The notes: a model not told the origin generated them from the letters alone. A stretch of 57,191 nt of DNA from Lachnospiraceae bacterium (GCA_017450105.1 JAFSXC010000086.1:1-57191), one strand, 5' to 3'; counted from the stretch's first letter, positions 15,908 through 25,265 are shown. Made by a program: numbers and translations.

Positions 15908-18751
15908 ATGGAAGATTCTCTGAATCTGCAAAAGCAGAAGGAGCTTCAGGAACAGAAGCTTGAGCAGCAGGAACAATCCCTGCTCGTAACAGAGCATGCC
16001 CAGATGGACGTGACCGAAACGCAGTCGACTCAGAATGCGAAGAGACTGAATAAGCTTAAGGACAGCATGCAGGACTGCTGCGAGGATTTTCGGAAGGAAT
16101 GGTCCAAGCAGGATGTGAAGGCAGAAAACTCCTGGAGTGCTACCGGAAGAGCGATGGTCAAAAACTGGTGGCCCAGCCTGAATATTGAATACTCAAATTC
16201 CTACAGTCTGCAGACCTTTGCGCTCGGAACCGAAACCATGAAGCAGGAGAAGCGCAGCGGAACCGCCCTGGATCTGATGGACAACCTGAACGAATGGCAT
16301 AAGATGACCAAGGAAAAGGACGGCATGCCGAGTCCGGAGGAGAGCGTGGATCGGCTGTTTGAGCTGTCTATGTCGGCCAGTAATTATTACGTGACGCATC
16401 AAAAGAAGCACTTCTATTCCGCGAAGGGAAAGGGACGGCAGCTCGTAGCGAAGAAGGCGCAGCAGATGACCAGAAATATGATCGAAAAGCTGCTGACCGA
16501 TGAAGAAAAGGACGAGATCAAAAAGCAGGTCTTTAATCCGGACGAGGGCGTGGATTACGAAGAGGGAGAAACGGACAAGAGCATCACGAAGGAGGTAAAG
16601 AAGGCGGCGGAGGCGTACCGCAAGTACCGGATACATCTTGCGGAGAATGCCACGGGAGCCCTGCCGGGAGAAATCCTCGAAAGAAAGCTCAGGGCGCTTA
16701 AGGTTATAGACAGAAAGCTCAAGAAATATATTGAAAAGCACCGCCATGAGGAGGACAGAGATCCGCTGATCAACGATATGATCAAGGATTATTTAGAGTG
16801 CCTTTCCTGGAAAAAGCTGTTCTCCGTTACCGGGAAAACGAAGGAGAAGGAGGAATCCCTTGACGGGATGATTGAAGCCCACCTGGTAAAGGAAGGGGAG
16901 ATGGAGAGCCTCGAAAAGACGAAGCTTGTTGCCAAGGATGAGAAGGAGGAGCTCAAGCCGGAACAGCTCAAGGGAATCGAGGAAATCGATAACTGGCTCC
17001 TTCGGAACTTCCAGAACGGCGGTATTTCGGGAGTTCTGGCATCCAGTGAAAAAAATAAAAACGGGGAATTCGTAACCCGGGCGCTTTCGATGACAAAACG
17101 GGAGAGACTCCACATGTATTACCTTGTGGAGAAAAAAAGGCGCAAGGAAGCGAACATTACGGACGTCGGGATGTCCCAGAACTATGTGCCCAATCTGAAG
17201 GCTTTTAAGAATCAGATGATCGCGACCAAGTTCAAGTTCTGGAAGCGGGTGAACGGCGAGTATACCTACATGTATAAGCTCGATGAGGCCTTCCATGCGA
17301 CCACGCAGTACCGGACAGAGATCAACGCCGTCGCCGGGGTCGCGCTGGAACAGAAAAACATGGTCCAGAATAAGGATGCCACCAAGCAGAAGGAGGCTCC
17401 CTCCGATGCCGCGACACAGCGCTATGTCAAAATGATAGAGCTCGGCGCCGCGCTGCAGGAATATATCAAAAATCTGGAAACCGCGAAAAAGGCCACGAAA
17501 AAGCAGAAAAAGGGAGCGGAACAGGTTTGTAAGGAATCTGCCGCCCTATGCGAGAGACTCATGAAGGAGATCGAGAAGCTGGACGGCAAGGTCGGAAAGG
17601 AAGCCAGATATAGGCGGCCGAATGAATACGGCGAAACCCTGGTGAATGATGCCGTTTCGAATTACAAGTCCATCGGCGAGCTCCCAAAGGCGGGAATACA
17701 GTTGGCTGCCGGCGCAGGCCTCTACTTTGAAGCAAAGTGGGATCTTCTGGGTGCGGGCTGGTCCAAGGCGAACCTGTGGGCAGGCTCCGCCACGCATGCG
17801 GCAGCCGGAGCGGCCGCTCTGCTCGGCATGGTGACCAGCGCGATTACCCTGTGCCGGGTCGGAAATCAGATGTCCGGAGCGGAGATCTCGGAAAAGGTCC
17901 TGGAGATGAGCAAGGGCTTTATCACCATCGGCCAGAGCCTGACAAATATCGGTTTGCTGATGGCGACGGGCGGCAATATGCTTTTAATGAAGTCGAAGGA
18001 GGTCCTGGCGGTTACGGAGGCCTCGGGAGAGCTGGCCGGGGTGGCCGGAGTTGTGGTCGATACCGGTATCATGGTCGCCCGGGCTGTGGGTGCCGGCAAG
18101 ATGCGCTACCACGGCAAAAAGGCCCAGAACTTCTTTACGGAAAAGCGTAAGGAAATGCTGAAGAAGGAAGGGCAGGACCAGCTTTCCGCGGAAAAGAAGC
18201 GTGAACTGAAATACGAGCAGAATATGATGAAGCTGCAGAAGGATCTCGAGGCCAGAGAGAGGAACAAGGCGATCTTCAGCGGAGTCGGTGTGGGTCTTTC
18301 CACCGCAGGGCTTGTCATCCCCGTGTTCGGTGTCGCTGCCGCCGTGGTATCCATAATCGGAAGCATCAAGGACTATGTGGATGTCCAGAACCTGAGAAAC
18401 AAGCTGTTTGACAACTTCTTCAATATGGACGAGCTGGTAAAGCAGGTGATCGATAAACGGTATGGCCGAAGGAAGTATTCCCACGCCAATGACAATCTGG
18501 ATGAAAAGGTGAGGGAGTCCCTGAGAAACCGTGTTGCCGCTTATGCGGGGTTCAGCAGTATGAAAACCGCTTCCGAATTCATATGCTCGAAATTTGCCGG
18601 CCTGATCAGGCAAAAGCTCTTTGGAGAGAATACGAGCGAGGAGGAGAAAAAGGGGTATATCCAATTTGTCAAGGCCATCAATCTTCGTGTGAATTTGAAG
18701 AAGAAGCTGCCGACAGAGCAAATGCTGGTGCGTAAGATGAGTGCTCAGTAA
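15908..18751 (+). CDS. 947-residue coiled-coil protein with hydrophobic Gly/Ala-rich helices (effector or translocator-like)
   Basis: There is no signal peptide. The N-terminus is Gln/Glu-rich (QKQKELQEQKLEQQEQ). Residues about 30-580 are strongly charged and predicted helical. Four Gly/Ala-rich hydrophobic stretches follow at about 590-648, 671-695, 708-731 and 788-820 (for example AAAGAAALLGMVTSAITL and GLVIPVFGVAAAVVSIIG), and then a basic C-terminal helix region. This pattern of long coiled coil, late membrane-active helices and no signal sequence resembles pore-forming toxins or type III translocators, but I recognise no specific homology. It follows the peptidase-dead exporter pair and is followed by a small acidic chaperone-like gene. 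It is a candidate exported or membrane-acting cargo. GAAAGGAG precedes the ATG. Confidence 0.75.
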   Translation: MEDSLNLQKQKELQEQKLEQQEQSLLVTEHAQMDVTETQSTQNAKRLNKLKDSMQDCCEDFRKEWSKQDVKAENSWSATGRAMVKNWWPSLNIEYSNSYSLQTFALGTETMKQEKRSGTALDLMDNLNEWHKMTKEKDGMPSPEESVDRLFELSMSASNYYVTHQKKHFYSAKGKGRQLVAKKAQQMTRNMIEKLLTDEEKDEIKKQVFNPDEGVDYEEGETDKSITKEVKKAAEAYRKYRIHLAENATGALPGEILERKLRALKVIDRKLKKYIEKHRHEEDRDPLINDMIKDYLECLSWKKLFSVTGKTKEKEESLDGMIEAHLVKEGEMESLEKTKLVAKDEKEELKPEQLKGIEEIDNWLLRNFQNGGISGVLASSEKNKNGEFVTRALSMTKRERLHMYYLVEKKRRKEANITDVGMSQNYVPNLKAFKNQMIATKFKFWKRVNGEYTYMYKLDEAFHATTQYRTEINAVAGVALEQKNMVQNKDATKQKEAPSDAATQRYVKMIELGAALQEYIKNLETAKKATKKQKKGAEQVCKESAALCERLMKEIEKLDGKVGKEARYRRPNEYGETLVNDAVSNYKSIGELPKAGIQLAAGAGLYFEAKWDLLGAGWSKANLWAGSATHAAAGAAALLGMVTSAITLCRVGNQMSGAEISEKVLEMSKGFITIGQSLTNIGLLMATGGNMLLMKSKEVLAVTEASGELAGVAGVVVDTGIMVARAVGAGKMRYHGKKAQNFFTEKRKEMLKKEGQDQLSAEKKRELKYEQNMMKLQKDLEARERNKAIFSGVGVGLSTAGLVIPVFGVAAAVVSIIGSIKDYVDVQNLRNKLFDNFFNMDELVKQVIDKRYGRRKYSHANDNLDEKVRESLRNRVAAYAGFSSMKTASEFICSKFAGLIRQKLFGENTSEEEKKGYIQFVKAINLRVNLKKKLPTEQMLVRKMSAQ

Positions 18752-18807
18752 GGAACAACGTTACTTTATCATGATGAGACCGCCTGACCCGGCGGAGGAG
18801 GAACGAT

Positions 18808-19359
18808 ATGGAATTAATGGAACTGGAAAACCTGAGACACGAGCTTTTGGAGGATCTTTGTAAGGAAATGAACGACGCGCAGGTCGCGGCGGTTGTCCAT
18901 AAGGAGGAAGGAGCGCCCGAGATGGTGAGCGCTATTCTGGATGAGGTCGGAGACCCGGAACTTGAGGTCAGGGGGGACTTTTATTTCCGCGCGCCGGATT
19001 CGGAAGACGATGCGGCACAGATCTTTATGTCTGTGATCACCATCTCGGATGAACTGCCGGAGGACCGCCTTCCGGCGCTTTACGAGGCGATCTCTTATGT
19101 GAACTTTAATGTCCCTGCCGGGTGCTTCTCGATCGACAAGGACCACAAATTCTTCTGCTATGTGCTGAGTATGCTGATGCCGATGGAGCTGGTGGAGGAC
19201 GCGATCTTCCAGGAAATGGATCTTGCGGTGGGAAATGCGCTCTCGATCGCGGATTCCTATATCGGGATCCTTGCCGATGTGATGAACGGAAAGATCGAAG
19301 CGGACGGGGTTGTGGAATTCCTCGGAGGTCCGGAGAATGGCGATCCGGACGATGAGTGA
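18808..19359 (+). CDS. acidic YbjN/secretion-chaperone-like protein
   Basis: The 183-residue protein is very acidic and soluble, without signal peptide or membrane helices. Its core (FYFRAPDSED, QIFMSVITISDELPEDRLPALYEAISYVNF, VPAGCFSIDK, FCYVLSMLMP) has the strand-helix order of YbjN-type and type III secretion chaperone (Tir/CesT-like) folds. In those systems such proteins bind and keep a secreted partner soluble. Its position directly after the 947-residue protein suggests a dedicated partner, but that is inference. GGAGGAGGAACG lies before the ATG, and a strong terminator follows 20 bp after the stop, closing the block. Confidence 0.7.
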   Translation: MELMELENLRHELLEDLCKEMNDAQVAAVVHKEEGAPEMVSAILDEVGDPELEVRGDFYFRAPDSEDDAAQIFMSVITISDELPEDRLPALYEAISYVNFNVPAGCFSIDKDHKFFCYVLSMLMPMELVEDAIFQEMDLAVGNALSIADSYIGILADVMNGKIEADGVVEFLGGPENGDPDDE

Positions 19360-19378
19360 TCGTATCGGATATGAAATT

Positions 19379-19418
19379 GCAGCCGTTTGGGGAATGGTCC
19401 CGAACGGCTGCCTTTTTT
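19379..19418 (+). terminator. intrinsic terminator closing the reverse transcriptase/exporter block
   Basis: GCAGCCGTT and AACGGCTGC form a 9-bp stem around a 15-nt loop, followed by C and six T residues. It lies 20 bp after the chaperone-like gene. Confidence 0.85.
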
Positions 19419-19483
19419 CTTCGTACGCGGCCCGAGCAGTAACACACAGGAGGCTGACCATTCAAGATTTAAGAAAATCGTAA

Positions 19484-19565
19484 TGGATTTTTAATGATTT
19501 TTATGGTAAAATTAAATCCGTGTCTTGTGCCGTTTCTTTCAGATGCTGGAGATTACCGATATAAT
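19484..19565 (+). promoter_or_regulatory. candidate promoters before the membrane GDPD gene
   Basis: Two -10 elements are visible: TGG-TAAAAT at 19504-19512 (extended, weak -35 TGGATT at 19484) and a consensus TATAAT at 19560-19565 with a poor -35. Either could start the transcript that begins the GDPD gene at 19630. Confidence 0.45.
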
Positions 19566-19629
19566 AGTGCTTTCTTAATGTCGGGCCAGGATTTAGCATT
19601 AGGCTGAAAAAAATAATCGGAGGACAGAA

Positions 19630-21516
19630 ATGGGAAATAAAAAAGAACCTAAGCCTCAGAAACAGGTTAAATTTTCCAGACTGGCTGCTGAGTCTGTTCC
19701 GGAGCTCTGGATGGTGATGTTTGTAAACAGCCTGATTCTGGGTCTTCTGGCCCTGGTGTTCGGACAGATCTGCAACGCCATCATCGGGACGAAGGTGGCG
19801 GCTCTGACGACTGCGAATATGAAGCAGATCTTTACGAGCTGGCAGGGACCGGTGCTCATCATCATCGCTGTCGCTTTTATCCTGATCTATATCGCCATCG
19901 ATCTGTTTTTGCGTGTGATCGTGACCGGAGGGATCCTCAGAGGGGAAAAGGCCGGGATCCTTCAGGGCATCAAAGAGTCGGTCAAAAGCGTCAAGCGCTT
20001 TCTGAATCCCGACGGTATCTCCATTCTTGTTTATATCCTGTTTGCCGTACCTCTCGTGGGGCTCGGCTTCAGCGTCGGCGTTACGAAGAATTTCGCGATC
20101 CCGAATTTCATCATGGATGTTGTGATGAAGAACGGTACCTTCAGAGTGATCTATATTATCGGTCTTCTGGTGCTGCTGGTGGTCGGCTTCCTCTTCCTGT
20201 TTTCGATGCATGCCGTTCTTTTGTCCGGTATGACGCCGAAGGAAGCCAAAAAGTACTCGTTCCGCCTGATTAAGAAAAACTGGATCAAATTCCTTATTAC
20301 GATGTTGATCGTGATCTTCGCGGTGGTGCTGATCCGGTTCGGAATCGACCTGGTGGTTAACCTGATCCTCCAGAAGGGACTGGATCCCGTTGAGGCCACT
20401 TTGCCTGTAAACTATGTCGACAGGGATTTTTCCGATCCTGCTGTCTGGAGCAGCCTCACGGATGCGGATATGTCGGTTCTGGCCTACCGGGTCGGATGCG
20501 CGGAGGCAGTGCTCGAGGGCGGATATCTGGATATGTTCCTTTCGCTTCTCGGCTCCGGCTTTATCATGATGTTCTTCACAAAGCTGTATCTTGAGTTTGA
20601 CGCCAAGGAACGGGGAGAAGAGACTTCGACCTGGCTCAGCCGGCCCAAGGGAGGCGTATATGTCGGAAAGACCGTTCTGATGATCGGGATGTTTGTTATC
20701 GTCGGAATCTTTTCCTTCCTGATCTCCATCAGCTCCGATTATTATTTCAGGGATAAGGAACCGGGGATCTTTGCCCACCGCTCCTGCGGAACGCTGGGCT
20801 TTGAAAACTCCGTCGAGGGGCTGCAGCTTGCTCTGGACCATGGCTGCATCGGCGGTGAGATCGATATCCAGAGAACGAAGGACGGATATTATATTATTAA
20901 TCACGATAATGATTTCGCCCGCCTTTCCGGTGTTGCGAAAAAGCCTTCCGAGATGACGCTTGCGGAGATCCAGGCGCTTGAGCTCAAGGATGAAAACGGC
21001 GGGATCCATAAGGTCCCGATGCTCTCGGATTTCCTGGTGGAGGCGAAACGGATCAATGCCACGCTTCTTCTGGAGCTGAAGGGAGAGACCGCCGATGAAA
21101 AGATGGCCGATGACGTGGTGGCCATGGTAAAGGAATACGGGGTCGAGGACCTTGTGCTTTATATCTCCTTGAAGGAGGATGTGATGAACTATCTGAAGGA
21201 AAAGCATCCGGAATGCAGAGTATCCTCCGTGTTCTTTGCGGGTATGGGCAAGTTTGAAAACCTCCCCTGCGATATCCTCGGTATTGAAGAGGGAATGGGG
21301 TCGCCGGTCCTCTATTCCGAAGCCCATGAAGGCGGAAAGCAGGTGGCTGTCTGGACGCCGAATACGAAGGAAGGACTGTACATGTTTATGGATTCGGATG
21401 TGGATTACATCACAACGGATGAGATCGAAATCGCGGAAGAGGTTCGAAGCTACCTGAACAACAGGAGCGAGCGGGAGCGGATTTACGACCGGCTTCAGGA
21501 TTTCTGGGAACTGTAA
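19630..21516 (+). CDS. membrane-anchored glycerophosphodiester phosphodiesterase
   Basis: This 628-residue protein has an N-terminal membrane domain of about eight helices (residues 25-375), of the kind found in membrane GDPDs. A C-terminal GDPD catalytic domain begins at about residue 380. Catalytic features include AHRSCGTLGFENS, GGEIDIQRTKDGYYIINHD (acidic metal ligands and the second His), LLLELKGE, and VAVWTPNT near the end. The enzyme class hydrolyses glycerophosphodiesters to glycerol-3-phosphate and an alcohol and can act on lipoteichoic acid or lipid headgroups. With the domain facing outward it may trim envelope polymers. GGAGGACAG precedes the ATG. It is followed 44 bp later by an ABC exporter pair. 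Confidence 0.92.
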   Translation: MGNKKEPKPQKQVKFSRLAAESVPELWMVMFVNSLILGLLALVFGQICNAIIGTKVAALTTANMKQIFTSWQGPVLIIIAVAFILIYIAIDLFLRVIVTGGILRGEKAGILQGIKESVKSVKRFLNPDGISILVYILFAVPLVGLGFSVGVTKNFAIPNFIMDVVMKNGTFRVIYIIGLLVLLVVGFLFLFSMHAVLLSGMTPKEAKKYSFRLIKKNWIKFLITMLIVIFAVVLIRFGIDLVVNLILQKGLDPVEATLPVNYVDRDFSDPAVWSSLTDADMSVLAYRVGCAEAVLEGGYLDMFLSLLGSGFIMMFFTKLYLEFDAKERGEETSTWLSRPKGGVYVGKTVLMIGMFVIVGIFSFLISISSDYYFRDKEPGIFAHRSCGTLGFENSVEGLQLALDHGCIGGEIDIQRTKDGYYIINHDNDFARLSGVAKKPSEMTLAEIQALELKDENGGIHKVPMLSDFLVEAKRINATLLLELKGETADEKMADDVVAMVKEYGVEDLVLYISLKEDVMNYLKEKHPECRVSSVFFAGMGKFENLPCDILGIEEGMGSPVLYSEAHEGGKQVAVWTPNTKEGLYMFMDSDVDYITTDEIEIAEEVRSYLNNRSERERIYDRLQDFWEL

Positions 21517-21560
21517 TGCTGTAAAGCTTACATATAAATATATTACAAAGGAGGAAGAAT

Positions 21561-23306
21561 ATGAATGCACTCTATTCCAAGATGCGATTAGGCGCGAAGA
21601 ACGTGGTTCTGCTTATCGTTTTCATTCTGATCGCATCCGTGGCACAAATGCTGTCTCCTGCATTTATGTCAGTTATGATCGATCAGGGGATCACGCAAAA
21701 GGATATGGGGCTGATCATCAGTATGGCTATCGCCATGGTGATCATAGCGCTCATTTCCTGCGCCTGCAACATTGTTGCTTCAAATATTTCGGCAAAGGTA
21801 TCCACCCAGGTCTGCGCGGATATTCGTGCAGCGGTGTTCGAAAAGGTATCGGAGTTTTCCGCCGCTGAGATCGACAAATTCGGAACGGCATCCCTGATCA
21901 CCAGAAGCACGGCGGACGTAACAACGATAACGACGTTTCTGTCCATGCTGCTCCGGTTCGGGATCCTTGCGCCCATGATCGCGGTGGTGGGACTGATCCT
22001 TTCGGTATCCACGGCAGGTGAGGTCTCCATCGTTCTTGCCATTGCGGTTCCGATCCTCCTTGTGGTGACCGTTCTTTTGATCATCGCCGCCAGCCGGTAT
22101 TCTATCAAGCTCCGTGAAATGATCGATAAGATCAACCAACGGTTCCTTGAGATCCTGGAGGGCGTCCGCGTGATTCGTGCTTTCAACAAGCAGAAGCGTG
22201 AAACGGAGCGGTTTGACGAAACGAACCGGCAGACAACCGAGGTATCCCGGAAGCAGATCCGGATCGCCGGCTCTCTGGTTCCCATTGTCAACATGCTGTT
22301 CGGCTTTACCTCGATTACGGTCATGGCGGTGGGTACGGGATACGTTGCCTACGGACAGATGGATGTGGGTGTTCTGGTGGCCGCAACGCAGTATATCAAT
22401 ATCATCCTGCTGGCCATCATCATGCTGACCTATGTGGTAAGTCTGATCCCGGATGCCATGACCTGTATGAGGCGTATCAACGATGTGCTTTCTACAGAGG
22501 TCTCCATCAAGGATCCCGAAAAGCCGGAGCCGCCTCAGACCTGCAAGGGTACCGTGGAATTCCGAAATGTGACCTTTGCATATCCGAATGCGGATGAGCC
22601 GGTGATCAAGGGGATCAGCTTCATTTCCAGGCCCGGAGAGACCACGGCGATCATCGGTCGTACAGGCTGCGGGAAATCCAGCGTGGTGAAGCTTATTCCG
22701 CGGCTTTACGATACGCTCTTCGGAGAAGTCCTGGTGGATGGCGTAAACGTAAAGCAGTACAAAATGGATCATTTGAGAGAACTGATCGGTTATGTTCCGC
22801 AGAAGAATGTTCTGTTTACCGGTGATATCGCCAGCAACCTGAATTTCGGTAATGAAAACGGGTCAGAAGCGGAATGGAAGGAGGCCGTGCGGATCGCATG
22901 CGCATCCGAGTTCGTGGATAAGAAGGACGGCGTGTACCATTCACCCATTGCCCAGGGAGGAACAAACCTTTCCGGTGGCCAGCGGCAGCGTATGGCGATC
23001 GCCCGTGCCGTGATGAAGAAGGCAGAGGTCTATATCTTTGATGACAGCTTCTCCGCATTGGATATGAAGACGGACAGACAGCTCAGACAGAACCTGAAGG
23101 AAAGCATGGGAGATTCCACGATGATCGTTGTGGCTCAGCGTGTCAGCACGATCATGGATGCTACCCGTATCATCGTTTTGGATAAGGGAGAGGCAGTCGG
23201 CATCGGCACGCATAAGGAGCTGTTAAAGAGCTGCCAGCTGTATCGGGAAATCGCAGAGATCCAACTCGGAAAGGAGGTCGTGGAGAATGAAATCGCATGT
23301 GCTTAA
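21561..23306 (+). CDS. heterodimeric ABC exporter, subunit with degenerate ATP site
   Basis: The 581-residue half-transporter has a six-helix membrane domain (about 15-310) and an ATPase domain with Walker A GRTGCGKSSVVK and a canonical signature LSGGQRQRMAI. The catalytic Glu after Walker B is Asp495 (IFDDSFSALD), and the switch-loop His is Gln526 (VVAQRVST). This is the known pattern for the non-catalytic partner in heterodimeric multidrug-type exporters such as TM287/288 or LmrCD. It overlaps the next gene by 20 bp, so the two are surely co-translated. AAAGGAGGAAGA precedes the ATG. The substrate (drug, lipid or peptide) is not evident. Confidence 0.93.
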   Translation: MNALYSKMRLGAKNVVLLIVFILIASVAQMLSPAFMSVMIDQGITQKDMGLIISMAIAMVIIALISCACNIVASNISAKVSTQVCADIRAAVFEKVSEFSAAEIDKFGTASLITRSTADVTTITTFLSMLLRFGILAPMIAVVGLILSVSTAGEVSIVLAIAVPILLVVTVLLIIAASRYSIKLREMIDKINQRFLEILEGVRVIRAFNKQKRETERFDETNRQTTEVSRKQIRIAGSLVPIVNMLFGFTSITVMAVGTGYVAYGQMDVGVLVAATQYINIILLAIIMLTYVVSLIPDAMTCMRRINDVLSTEVSIKDPEKPEPPQTCKGTVEFRNVTFAYPNADEPVIKGISFISRPGETTAIIGRTGCGKSSVVKLIPRLYDTLFGEVLVDGVNVKQYKMDHLRELIGYVPQKNVLFTGDIASNLNFGNENGSEAEWKEAVRIACASEFVDKKDGVYHSPIAQGGTNLSGGQRQRMAIARAVMKKAEVYIFDDSFSALDMKTDRQLRQNLKESMGDSTMIVVAQRVSTIMDATRIIVLDKGEAVGIGTHKELLKSCQLYREIAEIQLGKEVVENEIACA

Positions 23307-25089
23307 ACGACTGATGTCCTATCTGGGCAACTTTAAAGGAAGATTCGGAGCTGCCGTGGTGACTGCGCTTCTTGGAACGGTGCTTCTGATTGCGGCTCCC
23401 CGTGTCATGGGAGAAATCACCACGATCCTCTTCGCCGGGTTCAAGGACAAGCTCTGGCTTTATGATGCGGCCAAACCGGAATCCGCATGGATAACGATAG
23501 CGAATTACCCCCTGGGCAAGGTGACAACCATCGTCCTGATCCTGATTATCCTGGTCCTGATCTATCTCTTTTCATGGATCTTCAACATGATCGCGAATTC
23601 TCTCCTGGCTACCGTCAGCGCGGGTATGGTTGAAAATCTTCGTAAGGACATCCAGGCCAAGATGCACCGGATGAAGCTGGATTACTATGATACCAGAACG
23701 AACGGCGAGGTTCTTTCCGTTATCACGAATGATGTCAATGCCATACAGCTCCTGCTGGGTGCCAACTTCTTCCAGATCATCACCCAGCCGATTATGGCCA
23801 TCGGTATCCTGATCATGCTCTTCTCGATCAATGGCTGGCTTGCTCTGATCGCAGTAGCAACCATCCCCCTGACCTTCCTGGTATCCGGCGGAACCTTGAA
23901 GGCCAGCTCCATCAGTTTTGATAAACAGCAGAAGCTCTTAGGTGATCTGAACGGCTATGTGGAGGAAATGTACAACGGACAGAACGTGATCACCTCCTTC
24001 AACTATCAGAAAAAGGCAAACGAGCGTTTTAAGGAGATCAATGAGCTCCTTCGTAAAAGCTCCAACAAGGCCGAGGCAACTTCCGGCGCGGTAATGCCCC
24101 TGACCACAGTGGTCAATATGATCGGCTGTGCCGTGACGGCACTGGTTGGCTGTATCTTTGCCCTGCAGGGCAGCATGCTCCTCGGCGGTGTGCAGTCTGC
24201 TATGCAGTATGTGGAAAGCTTCCAGCAGCCCTTTACCACCTTTGCAAGTATGGCAGGGCAGATTTCTGCAGCAATGGCAGCCGGGGGCCGGATCATGGAG
24301 CTTCTGGATGCGGAAGAGGAAGTAAAGGATCCGGAGACCGGAAAGGTTCCCTCAAAGACAGATGGCAGTGTGGATTTCAAGCATGTGAAGTTCGGTTATC
24401 TGCCGAATAAGCTTCTTATGACCGATGTCAGCGTCCATGTGGAGCCGGGTCAGAAGATCGCCATCGTCGGACCGACCGGTGCCGGCAAGACGACGCTGAT
24501 CAATCTGCTGATGCGTTTCTACGAGATCAACGGCGGCGAAATCTGGGTGGACGGTGTCAATTCCAAAGAAATGACAAGGCAGGAGCTCAGAAGACATTTC
24601 GGTATGGTGCTTCAGGATACCTGGCTCTTTGAAGGCACGATCCGGGACAACCTGAAATACAGTACGGAGCGTGAGGTCAGTGATGAGGAAATGGAGGCAG
24701 CAGCGAAGTCCGTCTGCGCAGACACCTTCATCCACACCATGCCGGGCGGCTATGATATGATGCTGAGCAAGGGCGCAGAGAATATCTCTCAGGGCCAGAG
24801 ACAGCTCCTTACGATCGCGAGAGCGATCATCGCGAATCCCGAAATCATGATCCTGGATGAGGCGACCAGTAATGTCGATGCCCATACGGAGCAGGTGATC
24901 CAGAACGCGATGGCGACGCTGATGAAGGGACGTACCAGCTTTGTGATCGCACACCGTCTTTCCACGATCCGCGACGCGAATGTGATTCTGTACATGGAGA
25001 ACGGAGACATCAAGGAGGTCGGAGATCACGACACTCTGATGCAGCAGAACGGAAAGTATGCGGCGCTTTACAATTCGCAGTTCGGTTAA
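23287..25089 (+). CDS. heterodimeric ABC exporter, catalytic subunit
   Basis: The 600-residue partner has a membrane domain with an insertion between the first helices (about residues 50-75) and an ATPase with Walker A GPTGAGKTTLIN, catalytic Glu in MILDEATSNVD and an intact switch His (VIAHRLSTI). Its signature is non-canonical, ISQGQRQLL instead of LSGGQ. The altered signature combines with the altered Walker B of the upstream subunit to give one dead and one live ATP site. The start lies inside the preceding gene with an AAGGAGG site. It is followed by a hairpin region that probably terminates the transcript. Confidence 0.93.
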   Translation: MKSHVLKRLMSYLGNFKGRFGAAVVTALLGTVLLIAAPRVMGEITTILFAGFKDKLWLYDAAKPESAWITIANYPLGKVTTIVLILIILVLIYLFSWIFNMIANSLLATVSAGMVENLRKDIQAKMHRMKLDYYDTRTNGEVLSVITNDVNAIQLLLGANFFQIITQPIMAIGILIMLFSINGWLALIAVATIPLTFLVSGGTLKASSISFDKQQKLLGDLNGYVEEMYNGQNVITSFNYQKKANERFKEINELLRKSSNKAEATSGAVMPLTTVVNMIGCAVTALVGCIFALQGSMLLGGVQSAMQYVESFQQPFTTFASMAGQISAAMAAGGRIMELLDAEEEVKDPETGKVPSKTDGSVDFKHVKFGYLPNKLLMTDVSVHVEPGQKIAIVGPTGAGKTTLINLLMRFYEINGGEIWVDGVNSKEMTRQELRRHFGMVLQDTWLFEGTIRDNLKYSTEREVSDEEMEAAAKSVCADTFIHTMPGGYDMMLSKGAENISQGQRQLLTIARAIIANPEIMILDEATSNVDAHTEQVIQNAMATLMKGRTSFVIAHRLSTIRDANVILYMENGDIKEVGDHDTLMQQNGKYAALYNSQFG

Positions 25090-25141
25090 GCCCTGAAGGC
25101 CGATACCAAAAAACGAAAAACGCCTGAAAAGATCTATGACT

Positions 25142-25217
25142 GCCTGCCGTAATCAGCTCCGCATAGCGGGCTGAATGCGGCAGGCGGTTTTGCTTTTGAC
25201 ATTGCAAAACGCCTGCC
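25142..25217 (+). terminator. three-arm hairpin region: terminator with an alternative pairing
   Basis: Arm 1 (GCCTGCCG, 25142-25149) pairs with arm 2 (CGGCAGGC, 25178-25185) around an internally structured loop, followed by GGTTTTGCTTTTG, giving a terminator-like structure. Arm 2 extended (25179-25193) can instead pair with arm 3 (GCAAAACGCCTGCC, 25204-25217) with one bulged G. A TTGACA at 25196-25201 sits in the loop of that alternative. It lies between the exporter genes and the next transcription unit. Confidence 0.6.
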
Positions 25218-25265
25218 TTCGTTGGATAATAAGATAGATGTGTATGCTTATAAGGAGGATTGACG

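Noticed and set aside
19501-21570. 689-codon open frame on the minus strand
   Set aside because: Antisense to the membrane GDPD, rich in His/Asp/Arg, no domain, no ribosome binding site; a codon-bias shadow.
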